Assembly (NCBI GenBank): GCA_002470125.1
Contig: DKNB01000050.1
Location: forward strand, 1 to 24,436
Source of the DNA: Gallionellales bacterium UBA7399
GTDB lineage: Bacteria; Pseudomonadota; Gammaproteobacteria; Burkholderiales; Gallionellaceae
DNA: 24,436 bases
Direction: 5' to 3'
A model generated the notes under the pieces. That model was not told the origin of the DNA. It was given only the letters and a program-made list of their open reading frames with translations, and made no database searches. Positions 15,292 through 23,173 of this stretch are shown piece after piece (within the stretch, counting starts at the first letter, position 1; every line of letters begins with the position of its first letter). Position numbers and translations under genes: made by a program.

Positions 15292-15618
15292 TTAAATGTG
15301 GCTGTCAACAAATGCGATAAGCTGGGATTTGGAGAGTGCGCCAACCTTGGTGGCCTCAATATTGCCATTCTTGAATAGCATTAACGTAGGTATGCCGCGA
15401 ACATTATATTGTTGTGGTGTTTCTTGGTTTTCATCCACATTCATTTTGGCTACGGTTATCCGCCCAGCGTACTCCTTGGCAATTTCCTCTAGGATTGGAG
15501 CAATGCTGCGACACGGGCCACACCATTCCGCCCAGTAGTCTAGCAACACAGGTAGGGGAGCCTGTAAAACGTCGGCGGCAAAGGTTGAGTCGGTGACATA
15601 ACGAATTTGTTCGCTCAT
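15292..15618 (-). CDS. trxA: TrxA, thioredoxin 1
   Basis: A cytosolic 108-aa dithiol carrier that reduces ribonucleotide reductase, PAPS reductase, peroxiredoxins and other clients. The active site WCGPC (Cys33/Cys36) is in the standard LLDYWAEWCGPCRSIAPILEEIA context, and the cis-proline is in RGIPTLMLF. The ATG at 15618 (MSEQIRYV) gives the canonical length. A GTG at 15630 would add four residues (MKLI) and has no better ribosome site. It heads the trxA-rho pair and is divergent from lgt. Confidence 0.97.
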   Translation of the reverse strand: MSEQIRYVTDSTFAADVLQAPLPVLLDYWAEWCGPCRSIAPILEEIAKEYAGRITVAKMNVDENQETPQQYNVRGIPTLMLFKNGNIEATKVGALSKSQLIAFVDSHI

Positions 15619-15875
15619 GATGAGTTTCACTTTATTGGGTTGCTGGTTGAGTGATGTGCTGCAGAATGTACGGGCACATCCTAACGAAAAACAGGCAAGA
15701 TGTGAAGTCTTTTAAAAATTTAATGCGGAGGCTGGGCCTAACTGTGTGTTTACGCCACATAAGTGTTGTGGTTTTGGTTGCCTCCCTGATCTACTGTGCG
15801 AACTTGCTGGGACGTATGTATTTTGCGAGAAAACCGTATAATTCATGATTGTTAATCACACTCTGTGTCTTCAGA
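15619..15875. promoter_or_regulatory. trxA/lgt divergent region with TATAAT before lgt
   Basis: 257 bases carrying the upstream regions of trxA (-) and lgt (+). A perfect TATAAT at 15837-15842 would start the lgt transcript at about 15849, 27 bases before the chosen ATG. No good -35 box lies at 16-18 bases. An open frame (15651-15848) with one hydrophobic stretch crosses this gap but has no ribosome site and was not called. Confidence 0.4.
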
Positions 15876-16667
15876 ATGTTCGTTCATCCCCAATTTGATC
15901 CTGTAGCAATCCATCTAGGCCCATTCGCGGTCCATTGGTATGGTCTGATGTATTTACTCGCTTTCGTGTTGTTTTTGTGGCTTGGGAGGCTCCGCATCTC
16001 CAGATTGGGCCGCCCCAAATGGGATAACAAGATGATGGATGACCTTTTATTTTACGGCATCTTTGGTGTGGTGCTGGGCGGGAGGCTGGGCGAGATTCTC
16101 TTTTATCATCCCGCTTATTATGCCGTGCACCCACTTGAAGTTTTTGCGGTGTGGCAGGGTGGCATGTCATTTCACGGAGGGTTTCTTGGAGTGTTAGGAG
16201 CAATGGCCATTTTTGCGCGCCAGCACAAGCTATCCTGGCTGCAGCTAATGGACTTTGTTGCCCCCCTGGTTCCGTTGGGCCTGGGTGTGGGGCGCATTGG
16301 AAATTTTATTAATGCTGAACTTTGGGGGCGGCCCACAGATGTTGCCTGGGGGATGATATTCCCCAACGTGGACAATGTGCCACGTCACCCCTCTCAACTT
16401 TACGAGTTCGCACTGGAAGGGTTGGCTTTGTTTGCCCTGCTGTGGCTGTATTCAAACAGGCCGCGCCCCATGGGTGCGGTGTCTGGTTTGTTTCTTGTTG
16501 GGTATGGTAGCGCCCGTTTTTTTGTTGAGTACACTCGCAATCCGGATGATGGCATCTTCGGGCTTATGAGTCTGGGCATTAGTATGGGCCAATGGCTCAG
16601 CATGCCAATGATGGCTGCCGGGCTAGGGTTGATGTTATGGGCCCAGCGAAAATCAGCTACATTTTAA
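15876..16667 (+). CDS. lgt: Lgt, prolipoprotein diacylglyceryl transferase
   Basis: An inner-membrane enzyme that transfers diacylglycerol from phosphatidylglycerol to the lipobox cysteine of prolipoproteins, the first lipoprotein maturation step. In this window it would act on BamC, the small lipoprotein and possibly ActB1. The 263-aa protein has about seven membrane helices, the H-G-G motif at His100 and the Lgt signature GRIGNFINAELWGR with Arg140, plus the conserved GSARFFVEYTRNPD segment. The ATG at 15876 gives the usual N-terminus (MFVHPQFDPVAIHLGP). The open frame extends nine codons upstream to a TTG at 15849, which I reject. The ribosome site is weak. Confidence 0.97.
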   Translation: MFVHPQFDPVAIHLGPFAVHWYGLMYLLAFVLFLWLGRLRISRLGRPKWDNKMMDDLLFYGIFGVVLGGRLGEILFYHPAYYAVHPLEVFAVWQGGMSFHGGFLGVLGAMAIFARQHKLSWLQLMDFVAPLVPLGLGVGRIGNFINAELWGRPTDVAWGMIFPNVDNVPRHPSQLYEFALEGLALFALLWLYSNRPRPMGAVSGLFLVGYGSARFFVEYTRNPDDGIFGLMSLGISMGQWLSMPMMAAGLGLMLWAQRKSATF

Positions 16668-16733
16668 CTTGCATAACTATATGTTTTTAATTACATTTTT
16701 TACCAAAATATAGTGTACTAGAATACTGTACTG

Positions 16734-16762
16734 TTGACTTTGCGCTCCAAATTGGACATTAT
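16734..16762 (+). promoter_or_regulatory. sigma70-like promoter of the act operon
   Basis: TTGACT (16734-16739) and CATTAT (16757-16762) are exactly 17 bases apart. The spacer includes a perfect inverted repeat TCCAA-A-TTGGA (16746-16756), a possible operator. Transcription would start near 16769, leaving a leader of about 170 bases before actA. Confidence 0.5.
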
Positions 16763-16779
16763 GTTCCAGATTGTTAGCG

Positions 16780-16798
16780 CGCTCACCCAGGGTGAGCG
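16780..16798. repeat. perfect 19-base palindrome upstream of the act operon
   Basis: CGCTCACCC-A-GGGTGAGCG, nine matching base pairs per arm around a single A, about 10 bases downstream of the inferred transcription start and 140 bases before actA. No U-run follows, so it is not a good terminator for lgt. The symmetry suits a dimeric regulator or a 5' mRNA hairpin (7-bp stem, 5-base loop). Confidence 0.6.
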
Positions 16799-16938
16799 AG
16801 TTTGCGCTAAATAAATTTGAAGACGCCCAATTAGAGACGTCACCTCGTTCTGGTATCAATTGCTATCAATGTATGTAGTGCATGTCGACATCATTCCTTG
16901 TCGGCGGTTTAAATTGTTTGTTGGGGAGCCGCTTAACT

Positions 16939-17544
16939 ATGTATCATTTTTTACGCTTATCTGTGCTATTTATCGGATTGTTTGCCGCCAGCTGTGGTTA
17001 TGCCGCCAATGCGACACCACCCTTGACTACATCCGACGATTTGGGTCCAAAAGTTGAGCAACCAATCGAGTTTCCTCATGATAGACATGCTGGAGATGCC
17101 GCCAAGGGTGGTATGCAAATAAATTGCATGTATTGTCATACGTATGCGCGTCGAAGTGCCGTGGCAGGGATCCCACCGTTACAGAAATGCATTGGTTGTC
17201 ATCAAAGCATAGAGTCAGTCCGAGAAACTCCGCGCATTAAAAAGCTATTTGAATACTGGGAGGCAAAAAAAGCGGTGCCATGGAAAAAGGTGCACGACCT
17301 CCCTGATTTTGTACGCTTCAACCATGAGCGCCACATCCAACGTTTTATTTTTAAGCAGGGCAAGCCAGTCCAGGAGGCTTGCGGATATTGCCATGGTGAC
17401 GTAAAAACAATGACGGTAGCGCGTCGCCAAAAACCTCTCTCCATGGGTTGGTGCGTTAGCTGCCATCAAAAAGATCATCCAGTAGATGCTGCATCCACTA
17501 AAACAACACACGGTCCAAACGATTGCTGGCAGTGCCATAAGTAG
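16939..17544 (+). CDS. actA: ActA, pentaheme cytochrome c of Alternative Complex III
   Basis: A periplasm-facing multiheme cytochrome that passes electrons from the Fe-S chain of ActB to the monoheme subunit or external acceptors. Five CxxCH heme sites are visible: CMYCH (63-67), CIGCH (84-88), CGYCH (148-152), CVSCH (172-176) and CWQCH (196-200). Extra histidines suit bis-His ligation. The N-terminus MYHFLRLSVLFIGLFAA is a single hydrophobic segment that can act as signal or as membrane anchor. The ATG at 16939 is preferred (GGGGAG ten bases upstream). An in-frame ATG at 16882 would add 19 residues without a ribosome site. It is the first gene of the act operon, 43 bases before actB1. The heme count equals that known for ActA of this complex. 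Confidence 0.93.
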   Translation: MYHFLRLSVLFIGLFAASCGYAANATPPLTTSDDLGPKVEQPIEFPHDRHAGDAAKGGMQINCMYCHTYARRSAVAGIPPLQKCIGCHQSIESVRETPRIKKLFEYWEAKKAVPWKKVHDLPDFVRFNHERHIQRFIFKQGKPVQEACGYCHGDVKTMTVARRQKPLSMGWCVSCHQKDHPVDAASTKTTHGPNDCWQCHK

Positions 17545-17587
17545 ATTGGCGCATTCACAAGATAAAGATTTACAAGGGGTGTCAACG

Positions 17588-19795
17588 ATGATTGAAAATA
17601 GCTTTAATCGGCGGGATTTTATGAGGGTGTTGGGGTGGGGTGGCGCAACGGTCGCGTTAAGTGGCTGTGGCAATACCTCGGTTGAGGACGGCAAAGAGTT
17701 TGTAACCTCCTATGTTGAGGCGGCGGACTATGTCATCCCGAGTATTGGCACGTACTTCAATACAACTTGCGCCCAGTGTGATGCTGGCTGCGGAATTATG
17801 GGTCGGGTGCGCGAGGGCCGGGTACTTAAATTGGAAGGCAACCCCACATCCTCTATTAACAAAGGTAAAACGTGTGGCCTAGGACAGGCTGGCGTACAGG
17901 CGCACTACAACCCCGATCGCGTTCGTGAGCCATTGCTGCGCAATGGGAGCAAGGGTGAGACTATCACCTGGGAAAAGGCACTCGAGTTAATTAAAGACAA
18001 GATTGGCGTGGGAGCTGGTGAGGTTGCCTTCTTGACGGGCGGCGTTAGCGGACACACCAAGGTGCTGCTGAAGAACTATTTGGACGCCTTGGGTTCGGGG
18101 CATCATTACGCTTACGAGGCAGTTTCACCTGCAATTATACGTGCCGCCAACAAGAAAGCTTACGGTGTAGAGATGCCTCGTTTGCGTTTAGATAAGGCCA
18201 AAGTTATCGTTTCTTTTGGTGCGGATTTTCTTGGGGCATGGGTCTCACCAGTTCATTTTGCTCAACAATATGCTCGATTTCGTAAAAATGCCAAGGGTGA
18301 GCGCGGGGTATTGGTGCAAATTGAGTCTAAGATGACACTGACGGGCGCAAATGCAGATCGTTGGCTGGCTGTACGCCCTGGTACAGAAGGCATCCTTGCT
18401 CTGGGGTTGATCAACGGACTGGCTGCTGCGGGACTATCTGTGCCCAAGGATGTGTTGGATTTAATCAGGAGCTACACAATCTCTCGCGTGAGTAAGGATA
18501 CGGGAGTGTCTACTGAGCACATGGACAAACTCATTGCCCTACTAAGAGCGCGTAGTCCCAGCCTGGTGATTGCCGGTAGCGCAGCCGAAGGATATGCACA
18601 CGGATCGCAAAATGCCGCTGCTATTAATCTGTTGAATAAAGTGCTTGGCAATGTTGGTAAGACAGTAGAACCCCCATCAGCCATATCATTCCCTCAAATA
18701 ACCCCAACCACTGGCAGCCGCTCCGCACTACAGGCACTTAATGACAGCATGGCGCAGGGCAAGGTTAAAGTTTTGTTCAGCTATGGTGCGAATCCTGTAT
18801 TTACAGCTCCTATCACCATGAAACTAAAAGAAAATATGAAAAAGGTGCCATTCAAAGTGGCGTTCGCTCACTATATGGACGAAACTGCGGTAGAGGCCGA
18901 CCTAGTGCTACCATTGAATTCCGCTATGGAGGATTGGTCGACCAGTGTGCCAGAGTATGTTGCCGAGGGTGCGCAGCTTAATATTCAACAGCCGCTGATG
19001 GAAAAACTGTACCCCGGTACGCTGGGCATGGGTGACATATTGCTTGCCCTGCTCAAGCAGCGTCGACCAGATGAATATAAAGGATACGAAGACTTTTATT
19101 CGTACTTGCGTGGTGCAATGGTATCGATCAAGGGCACCCTTGGTAAAGCAAGTGAGAGCGACGACACATTCTGGGACGGAGCCCTGAGTCATGGGGTGGT
19201 TAAACTAAAAGACACCCCCATTAGCTTGGCCAACAAAGTATTCTCTGGCAATTTGGCGCTGCCTGCCCCGTTTGCCGAGGACGGTGGGTATCCACTGCAC
19301 TTAATTCCTGCGGTGAGTGCTAGTTTGCGTGATGGTCGTAATGCAAATGAACCATGGCTGCAAGAGTCACCGGATCCATTGACCACCATTGTGTGGGATA
19401 GCTGGGTAGAGGTACACCCAAAGACTGCAGCCAAGCTTGGCATTGTTGAAGGGGATATTGTTGAGGTGGCCTCAAAGAGCGGCGCTATAAAGGCTCAGGT
19501 GTATGTATTTCCAGGAATTCACCCTGATGTAATCTCAGTGCCATTGGGTTACGGACACGAAGCAATGGGGCGCTATGCCAAGGGTGTGGGTGCCAACGTC
19601 TTCCGGATGCTTGATCCAATCTTTGACAAAGAAACGGGTGAGCTGGCGATGCATGAGACACGGGTTAAGATTACCAAGGCCGGGCAGCGTGTGATCATAG
19701 TGAAAGATGAGGGCCCTGCTGGCGGCAATCAGATGGGCAGAAAAATTGCCGTCAGGATGTCATCTGAAAAAGCAAATATTTCGAAGGAGGTGTAA
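17588..19795 (+). CDS. actB1: ActB1, molybdopterin-oxidoreductase-like subunit of Alternative Complex III
   Basis: A 735-aa member of the complex iron-sulfur molybdoenzyme superfamily, here acting as a structural subunit on the periplasmic face. The N-terminus has a twin-arginine signal (NRRDFMRVLGWGG, Arg8/Arg9) followed by lipobox LSGC at Cys27, so export folded and lipid-anchored is likely. A four-cysteine set C61-x2-C64-x3-C68-x27-C96 resembles the N-terminal [4Fe-4S] motif of molybdoenzymes. No obvious Mo ligand (Cys, Sec or Ser in a family motif) follows. The rest shows degenerate molybdopterin-binding regions, and the C-terminal beta-barrel part is at about residues 600-720 (WDSWVEVHPKTAAKLGI). 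In the studied Rhodothermus complex this is fused to the Fe-S domain; here that part is a separate gene two bases downstream. Start chosen at 17588, after AAGGGG and immediately before the twin-arginine motif. Confidence 0.92.
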   Translation: MIENSFNRRDFMRVLGWGGATVALSGCGNTSVEDGKEFVTSYVEAADYVIPSIGTYFNTTCAQCDAGCGIMGRVREGRVLKLEGNPTSSINKGKTCGLGQAGVQAHYNPDRVREPLLRNGSKGETITWEKALELIKDKIGVGAGEVAFLTGGVSGHTKVLLKNYLDALGSGHHYAYEAVSPAIIRAANKKAYGVEMPRLRLDKAKVIVSFGADFLGAWVSPVHFAQQYARFRKNAKGERGVLVQIESKMTLTGANADRWLAVRPGTEGILALGLINGLAAAGLSVPKDVLDLIRSYTISRVSKDTGVSTEHMDKLIALLRARSPSLVIAGSAAEGYAHGSQNAAAINLLNKVLGNVGKTVEPPSAISFPQITPTTGSRSALQALNDSMAQGKVKVLFSYGANPVFTAPITMKLKENMKKVPFKVAFAHYMDETAVEADLVLPLNSAMEDWSTSVPEYVAEGAQLNIQQPLMEKLYPGTLGMGDILLALLKQRRPDEYKGYEDFYSYLRGAMVSIKGTLGKASESDDTFWDGALSHGVVKLKDTPISLANKVFSGNLALPAPFAEDGGYPLHLIPAVSASLRDGRNANEPWLQESPDPLTTIVWDSWVEVHPKTAAKLGIVEGDIVEVASKSGAIKAQVYVFPGIHPDVISVPLGYGHEAMGRYAKGVGANVFRMLDPIFDKETGELAMHETRVKITKAGQRVIIVKDEGPAGGNQMGRKIAVRMSSEKANISKEV

Positions 19796-19797
19796 GT

Positions 19798-20652
19798 ATG
19801 TCCATTGTTAACTTACTAGGAAATTGGTCTGATTTTCGTCAGCAACATCCATCGGATGAGCATAAACACTTGGAATACAAGTGGGCGATGAGCATAGATC
19901 TGGATGCGTGCACCGGCTGTAATGCCTGCAGTGTGGCTTGCTACGCAGAAAATAACTTGCCCGTTGTAGGTAAGGAAAAGTTTTCGCATGGGCATTCTCA
20001 CCATTGGATGCGCATTGAGCGTTATTGGGATAACGATGGTCGTGAATTTGCTGATCAAGGCGCACAGTTTTTGCCGATGCTTTGTCAGCAATGTGAGTCG
20101 GCACCATGTGAGACAGTGTGCCCAGTAGGCGCAACCAATCACACCGCGGATGGATTGAATTCACAGAACTACCATCGGTGTGTTGGCTCACGGTATTGCA
20201 ATGCAAACTGTCCATACAAAGTTCGTTATTTCAATTGGTATGACTATCCAACCACTGAAAATGTATGGCCGGAGCCAATGAGGCAGCAGCTAAACCCGGA
20301 CGCAACCGTTCGTGGCAAAGGTGTGATGGAAAAATGTACGTTTTGTTTGCAGAGGCTACGTGCCGCACAAAGTACTGCGCGTACTGAAGGACGAAGCGTG
20401 CGCGATGGCGAGGTACAAACTGCCTGCCAACAAGTTTGTCCGACTGGAGCCATTACCTTTGGTAACTTAGTTGATCCAGAGGCTAAGGTTGGCAAGCAGT
20501 GGATGCAACAACAAGTTGAATTAAATAAGGACAAGCAAGTAAAAGATACCGCAGAGCACGCCAGCAAATTGCGCGGGTATCGCGTCTTGGAAGAGTTGCG
20601 CACCTATCCATCTGTGATGTATCTAGAACAATTGCGTGAAAGTGCTATTTAA
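19798..20652 (+). CDS. actB2: ActB2, four-cluster ferredoxin-like subunit of Alternative Complex III
   Basis: The Fe-S electron wire that takes electrons from quinol oxidation at ActC to ActA. It is 284 aa with four Cys groups. The first is C38-x2-C41-x2-C44-x3-C48, and the second is C96-x2-C99-x4-C104-x3-C108. The third is C128...C134-x3-C138, where the second Cys position is Ser131 as in a [3Fe-4S] site. The fourth is C180-x2-C183-x26-C210-x3-C214. The outer Cys of each set pair up in the usual NrfC/PsrB-like crossed manner, giving three [4Fe-4S] and one [3Fe-4S], the set reported for ActB. It has no signal peptide, so it is presumably exported bound to the twin-arginine subunit ActB1. A strong AAGGAGG lies before the ATG, and two bases separate it from actB1. 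Confidence 0.93.
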   Translation: MSIVNLLGNWSDFRQQHPSDEHKHLEYKWAMSIDLDACTGCNACSVACYAENNLPVVGKEKFSHGHSHHWMRIERYWDNDGREFADQGAQFLPMLCQQCESAPCETVCPVGATNHTADGLNSQNYHRCVGSRYCNANCPYKVRYFNWYDYPTTENVWPEPMRQQLNPDATVRGKGVMEKCTFCLQRLRAAQSTARTEGRSVRDGEVQTACQQVCPTGAITFGNLVDPEAKVGKQWMQQQVELNKDKQVKDTAEHASKLRGYRVLEELRTYPSVMYLEQLRESAI

Positions 20653-20683
20653 AATCGCTTAATGTAGTGACGCTGCAAGGGGG

Positions 20684-20696
20684 ACGGCATCGCCGT
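20684..20696 (+). other. intercistronic hairpin between actB2 and actC
   Basis: A perfect ACGGC/GCCGT stem with ATC loop lies in the only sizeable gap (79 bases) inside the act operon. There is no U-run. It could be an mRNA processing or stabilising element that sets different levels of the membrane subunits, or chance. Confidence 0.35.
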
Positions 20697-20731
20697 TACG
20701 TTCGCGCAGGTACAAGAGAGGGAATACAGGA

Positions 20732-22096
20732 ATGGAAAAAGATATACGTGAAGACATAGCTTGGGCGCAGATTAACAAAGATGTGCTCAAGAGTCTGGAG
20801 AACCCAAGAAAGCTGTACTGGATTATTTTATTTATAGCCATTGCTATGGTGGGTGTGGCGGTAGGCTGTGAGGTTTACCAATATCAGACCGGCATGGGTG
20901 TTGCAAATAAAAATAATTCTCATGTATGGGGCTTGTATATCGCCACCTTCATCTTTTGGATAGGTATGAGCCACTCGGGTACCCTGCTGTCAGCTATTCT
21001 GCATTTGATGCATGCAGATTGGCGAAAACCAATCTATCGCTTTGCCGAGGCAATGACAACTTTTTCATTGATGACAGCAGGCCTGTTTGTCTTGGTGCAT
21101 CTGGGCCGCTTGTGGCAGGTTTACTATGTTATGCCCTACCCAAGCGAGCGCTGGGTGTGGCCAAACTTTCAGTCGCCATTGGTGTGGGATATGTTCGCAA
21201 TCGCCACTTATCTCAGCTCCTCCGTAATTTTTCTGTATGTCGGCATGATTCCAGATCTGGCAATTTGCCGTGACAATATTCATTCTGGCTGGCGTAAAAA
21301 ACTTTATACCGTAATGTCATTGGGTTGGGAGGGCACCGACCGCCAGTGGCGTAACTTCAGAATTACTTATCTGACGGTAGCCTGCTTCTTGATTCCATTG
21401 GCAGTATCCGTCCACTCTATTGTGGCGTCTGACTTTGCGATGTCAAATATGCCGGGTTGGCATGTAACATCGTTCCCTCCATATTTTGTGGCGGGCGCCC
21501 TTTATTCTGGCTGTGCGGCGATCATCACACTTTTCGTTATTTTGCGATATACGTTTAAATTTGAAGAGTACATGACGTTATCGATAATGAGAAAGCTGGT
21601 ACGCCTAACCTTTGCCATTGCTATGGTGTGGACCTATCTGAATATGATTGAGTTTGCTTCGGTGTGGTATGGACATGACCAGACAGCCAAAGATCAGCTA
21701 ATCTTTAAGGCCACGGGCCCTTACGCACCATTTTTCTGGGCAATGATTTTCTTTGGCTCTATTTTGCCGCTAATGCTTGCCTTTAAACGCTTTCAGACCC
21801 ACCTTCCGATATTATTTGTGGTGTCCATACTACTTAATGTTGGTATGTGGCTGGAGCGATGGATGATTATTGCACCGAGTTTTGCACACGGCCACTACCC
21901 TTGGACATGGGATCACGACCAGTGGCCAAGTTTTGTGCAGTGGGGGATTGTATTTGGTAGCTTTGGCTGGTTCACTTTATTGTTCATGGTGTTTTGTAAA
22001 GTGTTCCCATCCGTCTCCATGTACGAGGTCAAGGAAATGGTATATCACCGTACCTTGGCACTGAAGGGTAAATCTGCCGCGAAAGGGGGGCACTAA
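20732..22096 (+). CDS. actC: ActC, NrfD/PsrC-like quinol-binding membrane subunit
   Basis: The integral membrane subunit thought to hold the quinol-oxidising site of Alternative Complex III and, with ActF, proton-conducting elements. The 454-aa protein has about ten hydrophobic helices. The first is at about residues 28-48, the second carries the family motif WIGMSHSGTLLSAILHL (about 76-92), and the last is near the C-terminus (GIVFGSFGWFTLLFMVFC). A histidine in the second helix and acidic residues near the periplasmic ends fit the NrfD family. The N-terminal 27 residues are charged and cytoplasmic. The start at 20732 has GAGGG about nine bases upstream. The stop codon is immediately followed by the ATG of actD with no gap. 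Confidence 0.94.
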   Translation: MEKDIREDIAWAQINKDVLKSLENPRKLYWIILFIAIAMVGVAVGCEVYQYQTGMGVANKNNSHVWGLYIATFIFWIGMSHSGTLLSAILHLMHADWRKPIYRFAEAMTTFSLMTAGLFVLVHLGRLWQVYYVMPYPSERWVWPNFQSPLVWDMFAIATYLSSSVIFLYVGMIPDLAICRDNIHSGWRKKLYTVMSLGWEGTDRQWRNFRITYLTVACFLIPLAVSVHSIVASDFAMSNMPGWHVTSFPPYFVAGALYSGCAAIITLFVILRYTFKFEEYMTLSIMRKLVRLTFAIAMVWTYLNMIEFASVWYGHDQTAKDQLIFKATGPYAPFFWAMIFFGSILPLMLAFKRFQTHLPILFVVSILLNVGMWLERWMIIAPSFAHGHYPWTWDHDQWPSFVQWGIVFGSFGWFTLLFMVFCKVFPSVSMYEVKEMVYHRTLALKGKSAAKGGH

Positions 22097-22624
22097 ATGA
22101 GCCAACGTCATTTACTGGCACTATTTAATGATTTTGATGGGGCTGCAGCTGCAATTTCAGAATTGCGTGCAACTAGCATCAAGGGATTTGATATAGATGA
22201 TTTAATTCTAAAATCACCGATTGAGCACCCGGAAGTGGAGGCAGTTTTGGGTGATAAGCCAATCAACGTGCAGTGGTTTACGCTGATTGGCGCTTGCATG
22301 GGCGGGTTGCTCGCCTTCTTTCTTGTCGCAAGCGCTCAGGCTAACTTCTTTGCTCAGATTAAAGGCGGAAAACCCATCGTGCCATTGCCACCTGATTTTG
22401 TGTTGACATACGAAATGTTTATTCTGGGCGGTGTATTTATTACCGTTTTGGGCTTTTTAATTTGTGCTGGCCTGCCGGCCAAGCGCTCACCCTTGTATAG
22501 CAGCAAGGTGTCAGAAGACCAAATTGGCATCTTGGTAAAAGGAGATGAGTCAGCGCTAACTACGTTGAAGACAATTTTCACCAAGCACAGGGCACTTGAG
22601 ATTCAAGAGGAGGCGGGAAGATAA
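22097..22624 (+). CDS. actD: ActD, two-helix membrane subunit (DUF3341)
   Basis: A 175-aa subunit of Alternative Complex III with a cytoplasmic N-terminal alpha/beta domain (LLALFNDFDGAAAAISELR). It has two membrane helices, at about residues 62-82 (FTLIGACMGGLLAFFLVASA) and 107-127 (MFILGGVFITVLGFLICAG), and a short C-terminal cytoplasmic domain. This layout is that of the DUF3341 family, found only in Alternative Complex III-like operons. It carries no cofactor motif and is thought to stabilise ActC/ActF. The ATG directly follows the actC stop, and its own stop overlaps the actE start (TAATG), so translation of C, D and E is probably coupled. Confidence 0.92.
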   Translation: MSQRHLLALFNDFDGAAAAISELRATSIKGFDIDDLILKSPIEHPEVEAVLGDKPINVQWFTLIGACMGGLLAFFLVASAQANFFAQIKGGKPIVPLPPDFVLTYEMFILGGVFITVLGFLICAGLPAKRSPLYSSKVSEDQIGILVKGDESALTTLKTIFTKHRALEIQEEAGR

Positions 22625-23160
22625 TGAGACTACTCATGGCAGCTGTATTGTTGTTGGCGCCCACCTTGGCGCAAGCATGGCCGTGGTCAATGGACATGGC
22701 TAACCAGATCAGCATCAAACCGCAAGAAAGTGCGGACACCCAGAATCCAGGAATGAGACCCTTTCCAAAGCGTTCTGTTCCGATTCCTGGCACCACCTCC
22801 TTGGTGAAGGATCGAGAGGTAGCGGAAAAGCAGTCAAACCCAGTTCCAGCAGATGAAAAGTCGATTGCACTTGGCGGGAAATTGTTTCAAATTTACTGCA
22901 CCCCTTGTCACGGTTATTCAGGCAAAGGGGATGGACTTGTTGGGGCCAAGTTGGCGCTTACGCCATACAACTTAACGGCTGATCAAACCAAGGCGCGATC
23001 TGATGGGTTTATTTGGGGCTACATGACTTTTGGTGGAGCGGTTATGCCATCGTATGCCAATGATTTATCAGATACAGAGCGCTGGAACGTAATTAACTAT
23101 GTGCGCAAGGTGCTGCAAAATGAGCACTCCGCGACGGCGGTAACACCTCAAGCTAAATAA
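22624..23160 (+). CDS. actE: ActE, monoheme cytochrome c of Alternative Complex III
   Basis: A periplasmic electron-exit cytochrome. The 178-aa protein has a Sec signal (MRLLMAAVLLLAPTLAQA, cleavage about residue 18), then an 80-residue Met/Pro-rich N-terminal arm (NPGMRPFPKRSVPIPGTTSL) typical of ActE and thought to wrap on the complex. The cytochrome c domain has heme motif CTPCH (92-96) and probable sixth ligand Met141 in GGAVMPSYA. The signal lacks a lipobox cysteine, whereas ActE proteins of some other bacteria are lipid-anchored, so here it is probably held by protein contacts or is soluble. The ATG overlaps the actD stop by one base, and AGGAGG lies just upstream. Confidence 0.94.
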   Translation: MRLLMAAVLLLAPTLAQAWPWSMDMANQISIKPQESADTQNPGMRPFPKRSVPIPGTTSLVKDREVAEKQSNPVPADEKSIALGGKLFQIYCTPCHGYSGKGDGLVGAKLALTPYNLTADQTKARSDGFIWGYMTFGGAVMPSYANDLSDTERWNVINYVRKVLQNEHSATAVTPQAK

Positions 23161-23173
23161 GGGAGCGCGGCAA

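Noticed and set aside
15651..15848. 65-codon open frame with a hydrophobic stretch upstream of lgt
   Set aside because: Starts at GTG without a ribosome site, spans the divergent trxA/lgt promoter region, and contains the TATAAT before lgt. A real small membrane protein from 15723 is possible but unsupported.
17588..19795. Reading actB1 as a catalytic molybdoenzyme (formate dehydrogenase, nitrate or polysulfide reductase)
   Set aside because: No Mo-ligand motif is visible and the neighbours (pentaheme ActA, DUF3341 ActD, ActE, ActF) are specific to Alternative Complex III.
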